From contig JAWKHH010000005.1 of NCBI GenBank assembly GCA_041394945.1, forward strand, positions 930,001-994,000: a stretch of 64,000 nt of DNA, read 5' to 3'. Under the pieces are notes generated by a model. It did no database searches, was not told the DNA's origin, and was given only the letters and a program-made list of their open reading frames with translations. Shown piece by piece: positions 34,485-44,062 of this stretch. The first letter of the stretch is position 1, and every line of letters begins with the position of its first letter. Both the position numbers and the translations under genes were made by a program. The DNA is from Bryobacteraceae bacterium. Lineage in GTDB: Bacteria; Acidobacteriota; Terriglobia; Bryobacterales; Bryobacteraceae.

Positions 34485-34652
34485 CTGGTCATTGATCTCG
34501 CCAAGATACACCACCGTGCGCTGGGCGGTCCTGCCGCCGGGCAGACGCCGATTCTCGACCGCACTGAAGTAGCGATGATCCTTCCCGTCCTTGCGTCGGT
34601 TCGTGCTGCGCAGAAACATCTCTCACGAGCAGCATGCCAAAACTTCAACGCT
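34484..34652 (-). pseudogene. 5' part of an older IS1634-like transposase copy
   Basis: From ATG 34619 the first 45 codons (MFLRSTNRRKDGKDHRYFSA, RRLPGGRTAQRTVVYLGEIN) match the N-terminus of the full copy at 36784. The leader 34620-34652 also matches, then is interrupted by the inverted repeat of the full element. The rest of the leader, with its own terminal repeat, resumes at 36934-37047. The coding part is truncated at 34484. Confidence 0.75.
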
Positions 34653-34768
34653 TAGCCTGTCTTTCGCAGTTCGCGGCATCTGCGATGGGCAAGTCCTTCA
34701 GAATCAGTAGGGGTGCCTCGAAGGTCTCCACCACAGAGGCGGTTGTTCGGAGAAGGCTGGAGGGGCAA

Positions 34769-34999
34769 TTAGGCGGCAGTGAGCTTGGCCAAGCGCTCAA
34801 AACGGAAGTGGTCGCGGATGTTGTAGCGGAAGAATCGGCCCTTCGATTCGGCCACCAGAAAGGCCTGATAATTGACGGCTGGGAACTCGAAGTAACGGTA
34901 GACCTGCCCGGTGTCCCGGAATCGCAGATACAGGATCTGCTCGACCTGATCATAGGCAGCCGCGGAAAGCATCCTCGATTCCAGCGCGGCCCAACTCAT
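34769..34999 (-). CDS. KTSC-domain protein, IS passenger gene
   Basis: 76 residues, one KTSC domain. The pattern AAYDQVEQILYLRFRDTGQV then YRYFEFPAVNYQAFLVAESK, GRFFRYNIRDHF matches the family (YxYxxVP, AxSxGxxF, IR). KTSC domains occur alone or fused to lysyl-tRNA synthetase and are thought to bind nucleic acid. The ATG overlaps the transposase stop (ATGA), so it depends on transposase translation and travels inside the terminal repeats. Role unknown. Confidence 0.8.
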   Translation of the reverse strand: MSWAALESRMLSAAAYDQVEQILYLRFRDTGQVYRYFEFPAVNYQAFLVAESKGRFFRYNIRDHFRFERLAKLTAA

Positions 35000-36784
35000 A
35001 CCGCTGCCTGGTTCGCGGCGCCGACGGGCACTTGGGACTTGATGCGCGGCGGCGGCTGAGGCGGGAGTGTGATGCGAATCTGATCCAGCAGGGCCTGCAC
35101 GTCCGGTTCCGGCTGGGTGTGACGCGGCAGCACCAGCCAGCGCCTATCGAGCATGGGGATCCACACATCGACCATTTGCACCGTGGCGAGTTTTTCCAGT
35201 ACCGCCCCCGGCGTCAGACCGGGCGCATGAATCAGCAACCGATTCTTCAGCGTCACCTGGAGGCAGTAAGCAAGGAACGCGATGAGCACATGCGCATCGG
35301 CGCGATGCTCGAGTTGATGATAGATCGGCCGAATACCAAGTTCACTTTTCAGGGAACGGAACACGCTCTCAATCTGCGTCAGTTGCACATATCGTGCCCA
35401 CAGCACCGCCGGGTCTTCCGCAGTGAGATTGCTGCGCAGCAGATAGTGGCCGTCGCGCTGTTGGGCGGCCTCGAGTTTCCCCTTGTCGGTGTGAAACCGG
35501 AACGTCGCGCGCGTGACCTCCTCATCCTTGCCCGGAAGCTGGATCTTGACGAAGCCAAAGGCGCGGCCTGCTTCTTTCTTCGCCGCCCCAAGGCGCAGCA
35601 GCAGTTGATCGCGTTTGGGCAAACTCCTGCGCATCGCGCGCAGCTTGCGCAACAAACGCGCCAGACGCTTGCGCCGCATGGCGATCTCCTTGGCCTGCCG
35701 GCCGCTGCTTTTCGCCAGCACATACAGTTCGCCTTCGTGCTGGTACAGCTTCACCTCCACCGAATCGCGCACCTTCTGCCACGGTAGATCCAGCCATTTC
35801 TTTTCGTGCTGCGCGATCCGGCCTTTGGGGGTGCCCACCAGATAGAACGTCTCCCGCTCCGGCTCGCGCATTTCTTTGAGAATGGCTTCGCTCGGTATGC
35901 CGCGGTCCATCACCCACACCCGGCGCGCTTTGCCGTACGTAGTTTCGATTTGCCGGAGAAAATCGCGGAGCGTGGAACTGTCGGCGGTGTTGCCGTTCAT
36001 CACTTCATAGGCCAGCGGGAAGCCGTCTGGGGCCACCACCAGCGCGATCACCAGTTGCACACAGTCGGGCCGTCCATCCCGGCTGTAGCCGCGCCGCGCC
36101 TTGGGGTTCTGTTCCATCTCGCCCTCGAAGTACGTGCTCGTCAGATCGTAGAGCAGCACTTCGAAATCGGCTCCAAACAGATCGGCCCATTTCTGCTTCA
36201 GATAGACGAACAGTTCCCTTATGCGCGAGCACACGATCCAGACACCGGTACAGCCGATCCTTCTCGGCCACTTCAAAGCCCGTCTCCAGCAACTCATCCA
36301 TCGCCGAATTGAGATACCAATGCCGATGGACCCGGAACTCGCTGCCAGGATCGAGCAGGCGATTGACGACCAGCAACCGCAGCACCTTTTCCCAACTCAC
36401 CGCTTCCCGGCCTGCCGGCAAACGCTCGCGCCAGAACTCATCCAGACCGAGTTGCTGCCACAGTTCGCACGCCAACCAGCAGTTACCGAATATACGTGGA
36501 CGCTTCAGTTCCATACCGCTCAGCCGCACTTGGATGCTGTCGATGGCATCGGCGGGGACCTCCCGGTCATCGGGAAACAGACTCATGGTGGTGAAGCGTT
36601 GCTCGGCCTCATCAAACACCTGCAGTGTCTTCCGCCACGCAGCCTGCTGCTGGTCATTGATCTCGCCCAGATACAGAACCGTACGCTGGGCCGTCTTGCC
36701 GCCGGGCAGACGCCGATTCTCCACCACGCTGAAGTAGCGATGATCCTTGCCGTCCTTGCGTCGTTTCGTGCTGCGCAGAAACAT
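34996..36784 (-). pseudogene. IS1634-family transposase, one-base frameshift
   Basis: ATG 36784 starts MFLRSTKRRKDGKDHRYFSV. The first frame reaches DRLYRCLDRVLAHK near 36220, then leaves the correct frame. The second frame resumes ELFVYLKQKWADLFGADFEV and continues to 34996. An AAGGGAAC where AAGGAAC would keep the frame points to one extra G. The DDE core spans LLYDLTSTYFEGE, RRVWVMDRGIPSE and TQIESVFRSLKSELG. A combined length near 590 residues fits the family. Ribosomal slippage at the G run is possible but the simplest reading is an inactive gene. Confidence 0.8.
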
Positions 36785-37120
36785 CTCTCACGAGCAGCAT
36801 GCCAGAACTTCAACGCTTAGAAAAGACAGTAGGTCTTCACCTGGGCTGTTTCGGACTCCTGTCGTTGAACGCAAACGAAATATTCTTGCTCCACGGCCGA
36901 AAATGCCCTCTAACTGCGAAAGTCAGGTTAGCCTTAGAAAAGACAGTAGGTCTTCACCTGGGCTGTTTCGGACTCCTGTCGTTGAACGCAAACGTAATAT
37001 TCTTGCTCCACGGACGAAAACGCCCTCCAACTGCGACAGTCAGGCTAGAATCGCCATTGACCACTGCAGACCACTACAAACCCGTTACCCGCTCAAGCCG
37101 TCTTCGGCCATTCAGGAGCG
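36785..37120. repeat. Two copies of a 117-bp IS leader/terminal segment
   Basis: Units 36817-36933 and 36934-37050 are near-identical (both begin TTAGAAAAGACAGTAGG and end in an IS terminal repeat). The first is the leader of the complete IS1634-like copy; the second is the leader of the older copy in which it is nested. 37051-37120 holds no gene and I see no other feature there. Confidence 0.75.
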
Positions 37121-37513
37121 TTACCGGCGTATCAGGTGTCCCGATTGATCGACGAAGCTGAAGAATAGCCTCTGACCAAACACGTCGGTCCCTGGATGCT
37201 TGTATCTCACTCTCGTAAAGGGAGTTTCCTTGACCACAATCCAAAGCTCGCCGTGTCGGGGCCACCGAGCATCGACGAGGGGCACGTGGTAGGAGCTCAA
37301 CAACAGGACACCGTCAGATTGATGTTGAGTGTCGCGAAGAGTTAGGGCGAGGGATGTTGAGCTCGTCGCACCACCGCCACTCGTTGTGTAGGTAGCTTCG
37401 ACGATATACTGACCGTCGGGCGACCTCGCGATCTCCTTCTTGCTAGTCTTAGAGCCTCCGCAGGAAAGGCCAATGACAATAGCAACAGCAACAGATGAGG
37501 TAACTATTTGCAT
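37121..37513 (-). CDS. Candidate immunity lipoprotein Imm1
   Basis: 130 residues. The N-terminus VTSSVAVAIVIGLSCGGSK has a lipobox (G-L-S-C at residues 15-18), so the mature protein should be a membrane-anchored lipoprotein. The rest is a small beta-rich domain (DGQYIVEATYTTSGGG, SDGVLLLSSYHVPLVDARWP) that I do not recognise. Its ATG overlaps the last codons of RHS-1 by ten bases, the tight linkage expected of a toxin-immunity pair. A periplasmic location would match a tip acting on the envelope. Confidence 0.6.
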   Translation of the reverse strand: MQIVTSSVAVAIVIGLSCGGSKTSKKEIARSPDGQYIVEATYTTSGGGATSSTSLALTLRDTQHQSDGVLLLSSYHVPLVDARWPRHGELWIVVKETPFTRVRYKHPGTDVFGQRLFFSFVDQSGHLIRR

Positions 37514-39206
37514 GTTCCGGCCTTTAGACTCTCATAAAAGGCATAGCCATCCATTATCTGCTCCGCATCCTCACGTTGGTCACCAAACGGCCACTTGAGG
37601 AATGGGATCCCGGCGAAGGTGCTATCTTCTGGCATGTCGACTCCAAAGAGAGATTTCACCATTCTCAGCACCTTGCCGAGTGTCAGATTGTCATCTATTT
37701 GTGCTAGGCCTGCGCCGTTCTGACCGATGTAGTAGGGTATTCCCAGCGCCGCGGCCGTTGCGCCGAAATTGAAGTTGCCGTAGGCCTCTGCGAGCCCGTG
37801 ACCGGTAGTGTCGCCTTCGTATCCTCTTTTGTAGTCCCAGTCGCCGCCCGCCTTCACTTTGTTGTAGAACCACCGCAGCGTTAGGAAGGAGGCAGCAGTG
37901 TGTGCGAGACTTCGGTCCGAATCTAGAGCCATCTCCGCTCGATCGTGGAGAGCCTTCGCGTATGCCGTGGCTGTTGCGATATTTTGATCCACGCTCGCGC
38001 CCGAAGCCGTTGGAGGGGTATATCGCCTGCAATCCGGAGGATCTGGTATTGGCGGAGAAGATCCGATTTCCGGTCTAAGAGCGCGGCATTCTGGCAGCAG
38101 CGGATTATCTTCACAATGACCGTTAGGCGGCGCTGAAGTCGGCTCGCCTTGCTCCTGCCAGAGCCCTACCTTGTCGGTCCAGTTAGTTGGATCCCCGCCG
38201 ACATAAGCAAACCGGTTCCACGACCCCGGATCCCCCGGCCCCCACTCGCCTGATACGGGTCCGGACTCATGAACCGACCGTGGTTCACATTGAAATACCG
38301 CTGGTCCGCATAGTCCAACCCCGTCCCCGCATCCCGATAATACGTCCCGAACTTCGCCGCATCCCCCACCGTCGGACTCGGCTTCTCCTGCCCGTACGGA
38401 TAGTAATCGTAAACCGTCCCCCCGCGCTTCCGCACGTTCCCCAACCGATCCGTCACCACCGCCGTTACTGACCCTGTCCCCTCCGCCACCGTCCGACCCG
38501 CGAAGTAATACCACTCCGTCAACCGCACCACCTGCGTCGACGTCACCTCGTAATGCCCAATCCGCTCCCCGGCCACCCCGTACAGATACACGTAGTGCTT
38601 GTTCGGCTGCCCGTCCTGCTCCACCCGCTTGTAGATCCGCTTGTTCCCGTTCCCGTACGCGTAGTAATCCGACCCCGCGTCCAGCACCCGGTTCGCCTGC
38701 GCAAGTCTATTCTCGATGTCGAACTGATACGCACCGCTCATCACGTAGTTCCCGTGAACATCGTGCTCGCTCGAAGCCGCGAACTTGTTCGTTGCCGAAT
38801 TGATCCCCAGACTGAACGATCCCTGCGGACTCGTCCGTCCCGTCAGGTTCCCAAACCCATCCAGCGAGTAAGTCTCCTCCCACGTCTCCGCCGTCGACCG
38901 CACTAATCGATTGATCGCGTCATACTGGTAGACCACTTCCTCCCCGTTCGTCACCTTCTTCATGATCCGCCCGTTGTTTGTCCCCGGCGCGTAGTGGTAC
39001 GTCTCCGTGATTCCCCCCGTCCCCATCGACACCAACTGCCCCATCTCGTTGAAACCCCATCCCACCGTCGTCGAGTTCGGCCCCGTCATCGACGTCATCT
39101 GATTCCGGTGGTTATACGTCACCGCGCTCACCGTTACCTCGCTTTGGTCATCGCTCAGCGACAACGGCATCGCCATCGAGTCGCACGTTGTTTTCAACGG
39201 CCTCAC
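37504..39206 (-). pseudogene. RHS-1: truncated core plus toxin-44-like tip, out of frame at the junction
   Basis: The core fragment (about 39190-38260) carries YD repeats from DDQSEVTVSAVTYNHRNQM to FNVNHGRFMSPDPYQASG. There the frame is lost: a run of five G (minus strand, near 38250) has six in RHS-2, where the frame is kept. In the shifted frame the tip continues GPGDPGSWNRFAYVGGDPTN and reaches 37504. Tip residues FYNKVKAGGDWDYKRGYEGD and AYGNFNFGATAAALGIPYY, with a terminal DQREDAEQIMDGY, resemble polymorphic toxin type 44. Upstream similarity to the core ends at about 39190. Confidence 0.75.
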
Positions 39207-39332
39207 TTGTTCTTCAATCTACCGGTTGCGGCACAATATGTCCAGTACTCACTGCAAGTGGCTAACGAGTAGTCGGCTCGGCTGGCCGGCTAAGAACGAC
39301 GCGCCTTGAGCGTCCGACTCAGAATACCTTAC

Positions 39333-39536
39333 TCATTGTGGCCGTCCCGAGCCCTTCGCTCGCTCGAGCGCCTCCCAAATGCCAGCAAGTACAACAGAAG
39401 CGATCCCCCTGAAAACGAATGCTCCAGCTAGCGTCGTGAGACCGGAGTACGCCGTCTGTTCCTTCACTGCCTCGAAGAATAGGATGACACCATCGATCGC
39501 CACGAAGATCAGCAGCTTGTACCGAAACTTGATCAA
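39333..39536 (-). CDS. Candidate immunity membrane protein Imm2
   Basis: 67 residues, two predicted membrane helices (YKLLIFVAIDGVILFFEAV and GLTTLAGAFVFRGIASVVLA) and a short charged tail. It begins 20 bases after the end of the RHS-2 tip frame on the same strand. A membrane-embedded immunity protein would suit the hydrophobic glycine-rich tip of RHS-2. No family recognised. Confidence 0.5.
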   Translation of the reverse strand: MIKFRYKLLIFVAIDGVILFFEAVKEQTAYSGLTTLAGAFVFRGIASVVLAGIWEALERAKGSGRPQ

Positions 39537-39555
39537 GTCAGTGCCAGCCTTGGGT

Positions 39556-40735
39556 CTATCGGCGCAGTTCGGGAACTTCGCGAATCACACCGTCGCAGTT
39601 GTCGAACCCCATGCGACGCCAGTCTTCGAGAACCACATCTGCGGCGGCCATCATTGCCCCCTTCGCTAGCGGCCAAAAGAGCGGGTCGGTGATAACGGCT
39701 GACGCAGCCATCGTTACGCCGCCTACAATTCCACCGATCAAAGCCCCCTCTGCACCCGCGGCTATTCCATACACCAAGAACGCCCCCCGGGCCCCTGCGA
39801 TAGCATTGACGATACCTCCCTTTAATCCAAAGCCGACAGCGGACTCGACGGGGTCGGGAACCCAGGATTGAAGATACTCATCCAATCTGCGGCGCATCTC
39901 AGAAATAGCAGCGTCGATGCCTTGCTTGCACGCGTGGATCTGATCGGCTCTCATCGCCGCCTCATAGAGCGGGTGGCCCGGGTACATGAATTGGTTACAT
40001 TCGCTATCCCACGTGAGAGTGCTGAGCGCCAAGCCAGCCACGCCCGCGATCCTAGCCATGCAAAGCGCAGGCACTTCGTTCTCTTCGCCAAGACCCCACA
40101 TAGGCGGCGGCAGTATCTGCATCGGCACGGTGGGAGCGCTAACCGTGACTGTCGTTGTAGTTCCCCCGGGTGCGACGTTACCTTGATTGGCTGGGTCGAA
40201 AGGCTGTCCATTAGGAATCGTGTAGTCCAAACCGCTAGGATCCCACTGCCCCACCGGATCCCCCCACATACGCATACCGATTCCACGACCCCGGCTCCCC
40301 CGGCCCCCCACTCGCCTGATACGGGTCCGGACTCATGAACCGACCATGGTTCACATTGAAATACCGCTGGTCCGCATAGTCCAACCCCGTCCCCGCATCC
40401 CGATAGTACGTCCCGAACTTCGCCGCGTCCCCCGCCGTCGGACTCGGCTTCTCCTGCCCATACGGATAGTAATCGTAAACCGTTCCCCCGCGCTTCCGCA
40501 CGTTCCCCAACCGGTCCGTCACCACCGCCGTCACTGACCCCGTCCCCTCCGCCACTGTCCGTCCCGCGAAGTAATACCACTCCGTCAACCGCACCACCTG
40601 CGTCGACGTCACCTCGTAATGTCCGATCCGCTCCCCGCCCACTCCGTACAGATACACGTAGTGCTTGTTCGGCTGTCCGTCCTGCTCCACCCGCTTGTAG
40701 ATCCGCTTGTTCCCGTTCCCATACGCATAGTAATG
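39556..40735 (-). pseudogene. RHS-2: short core fragment plus glycine-zipper tip, out of frame
   Basis: About 0.5 kb of core (from YAYGNGNKRIYKRVEQDG at 40735 to SPDPYQASGGPGEPGSWNRY) is in frame through the first G run but is lost at a second run of six G near 40265, ending GGSGGAVGS-stop. In the other frame the tip reads GDPVGQWDPSGLDYTIPNGQ and runs to 39556. The tip has a long glycine/alanine-rich hydrophobic stretch (GIVNAIAGARGAFLVYGIAA, GALIGGIVGGVTMAASAVI), suggestive of membrane insertion. The core is cut abruptly at 40735. Confidence 0.7.
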
Positions 40736-40796
40736 TAGTCCCGGCCCGACGTCCCACCGGGAAGATCACTCCCTCCCCGCTGCTTAGGTTCTGGTC

Positions 40797-41138
40797 TCAT
40801 CTTTCCGGTTCGGCACAGGGCAGTGAATGCACATAAAGCCCGCAGTCACTCTTGCCGCTGAAGCCGCGCCACGACGGACTGAGGTGAAACCCGCAGTCCA
40901 GCTCGTCGGCAACTTGTGCGAGTATCAGGTCCGCGAGAAAGAGCAGTGCTCTTCGATCGCCTTCGACTAGGACCGTGGGCTTCGCCTCACCGTCGTCGGC
41001 GGGAAGTATCTTTAACGTGAGTTGAATACCATTGTACAACCGCGGGACATCGTCTGGCCTAATGACCTGGTCATACGATTTTAGTTCCAGGACGATATTC
41101 CGCTGCAGCGGTGCCGATTCTCTCTGTTTATCATTCAT
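40797..41138 (-). CDS. Candidate immunity protein Imm3
   Basis: 113 residues, cytosolic, starting 27 bases after the RHS-3 stop. The C-terminal half VRPDDVPRLYNG, LLFLADLILAQVADELDCGF and GLYVHSLPC aligns with the protein that follows RHS-5 (45863-46222). Since the two RHS tips are also related, this is strong internal evidence for cognate immunity. The family resembles small RHS-associated immunity proteins without an assigned name. Confidence 0.7.
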   Translation of the reverse strand: MNDKQRESAPLQRNIVLELKSYDQVIRPDDVPRLYNGIQLTLKILPADDGEAKPTVLVEGDRRALLFLADLILAQVADELDCGFHLSPSWRGFSGKSDCGLYVHSLPCAEPER

Positions 41139-41165
41139 CTTAGGCTAGCGTCCATGTGTGGAAGA

Positions 41166-43160
41166 CTAAAATCGTTGTCGGATGCAGCCGCTATCCCATA
41201 CTGCCCGATTTCTCTTCCTTTCCTTCTCGTACCGATTCTTGTCACGATAGACCTCCCAATGATCCTTATGAAGCTTGTCGCGGCACCATATCTCGCCCGT
41301 TTTGGAATTGATTCTACAGCCATCGATCGACGGATCACACTTCGCGCCGCCAGGGTTGGTAGGCGTTGGTTCCTTTTCTTCTTCCTTGCAGTCATCCGGA
41401 ATCACCGTGCGCTTTGCATTCCAGTAGCTTACCAGCCTTTCATACAGCCCAATCCCGAGGATTACATGGACCACTCTGCCGCCTATGACGGCGCCTTCGA
41501 CTACGACAGGCACGGCGACTGGCGCCAACTGCGACGTCAGAAACTCATACGCCTCTGGCGAAAGCGCGACGTTCACTTCAGCGCACTCCCATGTCACGCA
41601 GTCATACGACCACACAAAGGGCATGAACTGCAGCCGCTGGTAGCCGAGCCAATCGGCCGGCAAGCCGTACGGATCTTCGAACTCTGCCGATCCGCTCAGC
41701 AACGATCCGAAGTGATAGTCGAACAACGACGGGTCATGCGCGCTCTCAGCTAACAGGCCGCGAGGATCGAGGAAGTTTGTCGGATCGCCATTGACGTACG
41801 AATACCGATTCCAAGAACCCGGCTCTCCTGCCACCGGTAGTCCGGTGTCCGGACTCATGAACCGACCATGGTTCACATTGAAATACCGCTGGTCCGCATA
41901 GTCCAACCCCGTCCCCGCATCCCGATAGTACGTCCCGAACTTCGCCGCGTCCCCCGCCGTCGGACTCGGCTTCTCCTGCCCATACGGATAGTAATCGTAA
42001 ACCGTCCCACCGCGCTTCCGCACGTTCCCCAACCGGTCCGTCACCACCGCCGTCACCGTCCCCGTCCCCTCCGCCACCGTCCGTCCCGCGAAGTAATACC
42101 ACTCCGTCAACCGCACCACCTGCGTCGACGTCACCTCGTAATGCCCAATCCGCTCCCCGGCCACCCCGTACAGATACACGTAGTGCTTGTTCGGCTGCCC
42201 GTCCTGCTCCACCCGCTTGTAGATCCGCTTGTTCCCGTTCCCGTACGCATAGTAATCCGACCCCGTGTCCAGAACCCGGTTCGCCAGCGCAAGTCTATTC
42301 TCGATGTCGAACTGATACGCCCCGCTCATCACGTAGTTCCCGTGAACATCGTGCTCGCTCGACGCCGCGAACTTGTTCGTTGCCGGATTGATCCCCAGAC
42401 TGAACGATCCCTGCGGACTCGTCCGTCCCGTCAGGTTCCCAAACCCATCCAGCGAGTAAGTCTCCTCCCACGCCTCCGCCGTCGACCGCACTAATCGATT
42501 GAGTGCGTCGTATTGGTAGACCACTTCCTCCCCGTTGGTCACCTTCTTCACGATACGCCCGTTGTTCGCTCCCGGCGCGTAGTGGTAGGTCTCCGAGACC
42601 CCCGCCGTCCCCATCGACACCAACTGCCCCAGCTCGTTGAAACCCCAGCCAACCGTCGTCGAGTTCGGCCCCGTCATCGACGTCATCTGATTGCGGTGGT
42701 TATACGCCACGCCGCTCACCGTTACCTCGCTCTGATTGTCGCTCATCGACAACGGCCGCGCCATCGAGTCGTACGTCGTCGTCAACGTCCGGCCCGTCGA
42801 CCCCGACACCGTCGGATACGTGATCGACGTCATTTGCCCTTCGTTATTATACCCGTGCGTCGATTGCACCGTCCGTGCCGGCCCCAGCCCCGGGATCGTG
42901 AATATCATCTTCTTCTTTGTCACCAGCCCCGACGACGAGTAGTTAAAGCTCTCCTGCCATGTCCCCAACTGGTATGTCTCCACGCCCGCCAGCCGTCCCT
43001 GCGTCAGCACTCCTTCCGCGAACGGCGCCGAATCCCAATACAGCTTCGTCATCTGCCCGGTGTCTCCCTGGTAGACGCCGCTCAGCTTCTCGAACCGGTG
43101 AATCTCCGTGACCCGATTGTGGCCGTCATAGACATACTCGATCCGCTTGTTCGACGCCAT
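41166..43160 (-). CDS. RHS-3: RHS core fragment with candidate nuclease tip, open frame
   Basis: 664 residues from an internal core Met (MASNKRIEYVYDGHNRVTEI). YD repeats run to FNVNHGRFMSPDTG near residue 445; a linker (RGLLAESAHDPSLFDYHFGS) and a hydrophobic helix (PVVVEGAVIGGRVVHVILGI) follow. The last 45 residues GEIWCRDKLHKDHWEVYRDK, then NRYEKERKRNRAVWDSGCI look like a small His-based nuclease. It lacks a signal and all N-terminal export domains, and core homology stops at 43170. It is the only intact core-tip frame besides RHS-5. Confidence 0.75.
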   Translation of the reverse strand: MASNKRIEYVYDGHNRVTEIHRFEKLSGVYQGDTGQMTKLYWDSAPFAEGVLTQGRLAGVETYQLGTWQESFNYSSSGLVTKKKMIFTIPGLGPARTVQSTHGYNNEGQMTSITYPTVSGSTGRTLTTTYDSMARPLSMSDNQSEVTVSGVAYNHRNQMTSMTGPNSTTVGWGFNELGQLVSMGTAGVSETYHYAPGANNGRIVKKVTNGEEVVYQYDALNRLVRSTAEAWEETYSLDGFGNLTGRTSPQGSFSLGINPATNKFAASSEHDVHGNYVMSGAYQFDIENRLALANRVLDTGSDYYAYGNGNKRIYKRVEQDGQPNKHYVYLYGVAGERIGHYEVTSTQVVRLTEWYYFAGRTVAEGTGTVTAVVTDRLGNVRKRGGTVYDYYPYGQEKPSPTAGDAAKFGTYYRDAGTGLDYADQRYFNVNHGRFMSPDTGLPVAGEPGSWNRYSYVNGDPTNFLDPRGLLAESAHDPSLFDYHFGSLLSGSAEFEDPYGLPADWLGYQRLQFMPFVWSYDCVTWECAEVNVALSPEAYEFLTSQLAPVAVPVVVEGAVIGGRVVHVILGIGLYERLVSYWNAKRTVIPDDCKEEEKEPTPTNPGGAKCDPSIDGCRINSKTGEIWCRDKLHKDHWEVYRDKNRYEKERKRNRAVWDSGCIRQRF

Positions 43161-43170
43161 CTCCTTCGAC

Positions 43171-43393
43171 CTTCGGTCGGCTGCCGCTGCTGTCGCGGCC
43201 TTGACGGGGCCCGGCGGGCTGCGCGGAGACTCCGTCGATCAGGAAATGGCGCCGGGGGCGGTCTGGAGGGGTGCGCGCTTCGCGCTATTCTCCGTTGCGC
43301 ATCAGTGACTTAAGTCTTCGCCAGTTGACACAATCATAGGTACAGTGAGCCCTAGGTCCTACTTCGCAGATTCCCCATCCTGCAAGGGTAGCC
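43171..43393. other. Intergenic stretch between cassettes 3 and 4
   Basis: Core homology ends abruptly at about 43170. The next 220 bp have no supported gene, no YD repeat and no terminal inverted repeat I can recognise. Confidence 0.4.
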
Positions 43394-44062
43394 TTAGTGG
43401 TCCGGTTCCGCTACGATGAACGAACTGCACAAACGTCGGTTCTGCGTCGGGGGAGTCAGCACCGCAATGTACCTGCCGTCAGGGAGAGAGGGTAGCTCAA
43501 ATTCCCCGTTTGAGCCCGTGGACGACTCCAGCTCGATGTCTGAGTAGATGCTGATGACTTTGATCCAAATGTCACGAAGATTACGCCTGCCAGGGGAGGT
43601 CACGAGGCCGCGCACAGCAGAACCACTTTCTGTCGCACCACGCCAGGGGTCCAACGGTGGTTCCAGTGGAAGGGTGACGGTCGCCCACTGTTCGGATCGT
43701 GCGACGATCATATAAGTAAGTTGGCCACCCCTCCCGTACAGCGGAGCGCGAACACGCACTTCGTATTTGCCATGTGGAACCCCTTCGACTATCCAGTATG
43801 GTCGATTCGAGCTGTTCTTCGACGGCTCTCTTCTGTTCTCTGCGAGAGTCGCGTTCAACACCCTACCGCTTGCCGTATCTACTAGCAGCACGCGGCCCTG
43901 GGTCACAAGCGTACCCCATTGCGAAACGACTCGCAGATGGACGCGGCAGCGGTCATCATCGATCTGCGCGGCGCCTTTGTTCGCCAAAGCGCATAGCAGT
44001 AACAGCGCCATCCCCAACAACCTCTGGGCTGCTGAGGTCGGAGTCGAGCAACACGGAGTCAC
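43394..44062 (-). CDS. Candidate immunity protein Imm4, exported carboxypeptidase-regulatory-like
   Basis: 222 residues from a GTG that overlaps the RHS-4 tip stop (GTGA). A signal peptide (LGMALLLLCALANKGAA) leads to two beta-sandwich modules of the carboxypeptidase-regulatory-like kind (WGTLVTQGRVLLVDTASGRV, VRGLVTSPGRRNLRDIWIKV, GEFELPSLPDGRYIAVL). Export would place it where a secreted metalloprotease could be met on arrival or where the cell envelope is attacked. The tight overlap supports pairing with the metzincin tip. Confidence 0.55.
   Translation of the reverse strand: MTPCCSTPTSAAQRLLGMALLLLCALANKGAAQIDDDRCRVHLRVVSQWGTLVTQGRVLLVDTASGRVLNATLAENRREPSKNSSNRPYWIVEGVPHGKYEVRVRAPLYGRGGQLTYMIVARSEQWATVTLPLEPPLDPWRGATESGSAVRGLVTSPGRRNLRDIWIKVISIYSDIELESSTGSNGEFELPSLPDGRYIAVLTPPTQNRRLCSSFIVAEPDH

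Larger units (their letters stand above)
34653..36930 (-). mobile_element. IS1634-like insertion sequence with a passenger gene
   Basis: The ends are defined by an inverted repeat: TAGCCTGTCTTTCGCAGTT at 34653-34671 and AACTGCGAAAGTCAGGTTA at 36912-36930, two mismatches in 19. It holds a frameshifted transposase and a KTSC-domain gene on the same strand. It is inserted in the leader of an older copy, whose right-hand part with a third repeat (AACTGCGACAGTCAGGCTA) ends at 37047. Length is 2278 bp. Confidence 0.75.

Noticed and set aside
36817..37050. Simple tandem duplication or CRISPR-like repeat pair
   Set aside because: There are only two units, with no spacers. Each ends in an IS terminal repeat, so nested insertion explains it.
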